A DNA stretch of 64,000 bases from the NCBI GenBank assembly GCA_038277395.1, contig CM076193.1:93945583-94009582 (forward strand). Reading direction: 5' to 3'. Shown one piece after another: positions 63,991 through 64,000 of this stretch; the first letter of the stretch is position 1, and every line of letters begins with the position of its first letter. The stretch is from Dryocosmus kuriphilus (lineage: Eukaryota; Arthropoda; Insecta; Hymenoptera; Cynipidae). A program made the position numbers and the translations under genes. The notes under the pieces were generated by a model that did no database searches, was not told where the DNA came from, and was given only the letters and a program-made list of their open reading frames with translations.

Positions 63991-64000
63991 CTATATTCCA

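Noticed and set aside
1..64000. CRISPR arrays, bacterial operons or rRNA
   Set aside because: No regularly spaced short repeats, no bacterial gene layout and no rRNA-like sequence seen.

Overview
The window looks like repeat-rich, AT-rich nuclear DNA from an insect. Evidence: an errantivirus-like Ty3/gypsy element with env, a BEL/Pao element, mariner, piggyBac, hAT and Polinton elements of insect type, TATA plus TCAGT arthropod core promoters, and short spliced exons. A hymenopteran is my best guess, but that is an impression, not a demonstration. Almost everything recognisable is a mobile element or its relic. The only plausible host-like gene is a five-exon minus-strand gene at 54.8-56.5 kb, with a possible paralogous last exon at 23.6 kb.

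Layout. 1-15.2 kb: the 3' part of an errantivirus-like LTR element (+ strand: cellular-type RNase HI domain, integrase, env). Its env reading frame is split by a complete BEL/Pao element (4906-13568, minus strand) with 1.66 kb LTRs, a 5-bp target duplication (CTACC), a tRNA-Tyr-type primer site and a polypurine tract. 15.2-18.2 kb: a CT microsatellite, a ~340 bp tandem duplication and a 5'-truncated LINE. 18.3-21.0 kb: a broken transposase resembling the RAG1 core/Transib group, itself split by a 785 bp inverted-repeat element. 21-32 kb: noncoding DNA, several foldback elements, an orphan exon and a decayed LINE.

31.9-48.8 kb is the most striking part. A 14,284 bp Polinton/Maverick (32713-46996) sits inside a piggyBac transposase gene. 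The two piggyBac halves lie on either side with a 6-bp target duplication (CACATA/CACATG). The Polinton has ~1.06 kb terminal inverted repeats starting AGTAGA. It carries an integrase with chromodomain-like tail, a packaging ATPase, a phospholipase A2-like protein, a hydrophobic structural protein, an adenain-like protease, capsid remnants and a protein-primed family B DNA polymerase. Rightward genes (38.0-41.4 kb) form a block facing the leftward polymerase; integrase, a conserved Polinton protein and ATPase run leftward from a compact divergent promoter near 38.0 kb. Nearly every gene carries a lesion, so the copy should be inactive. Its inverted repeats nevertheless share paired heat-shock-element-like sites, repeated TGACGTCA motifs and ~50 bp iteron-like units. 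A tiny, well-formed transcription unit (TATA, initiator, 32-codon ORF, AATAAA) lies at 34.66-34.81 kb.

49-64 kb: an inverted-repeat MITE, a hAT relic, noncoding DNA, the spliced gene, a Jockey/CR1-like LINE with ORF1 and a broken ORF2, a mariner inserted two bases upstream of the LINE ORF1 start codon, and at the right edge a relic of a CACTA-type (Tnp2/DUF4218) protein. Coordinates of decayed elements are approximate unless target duplications are stated.
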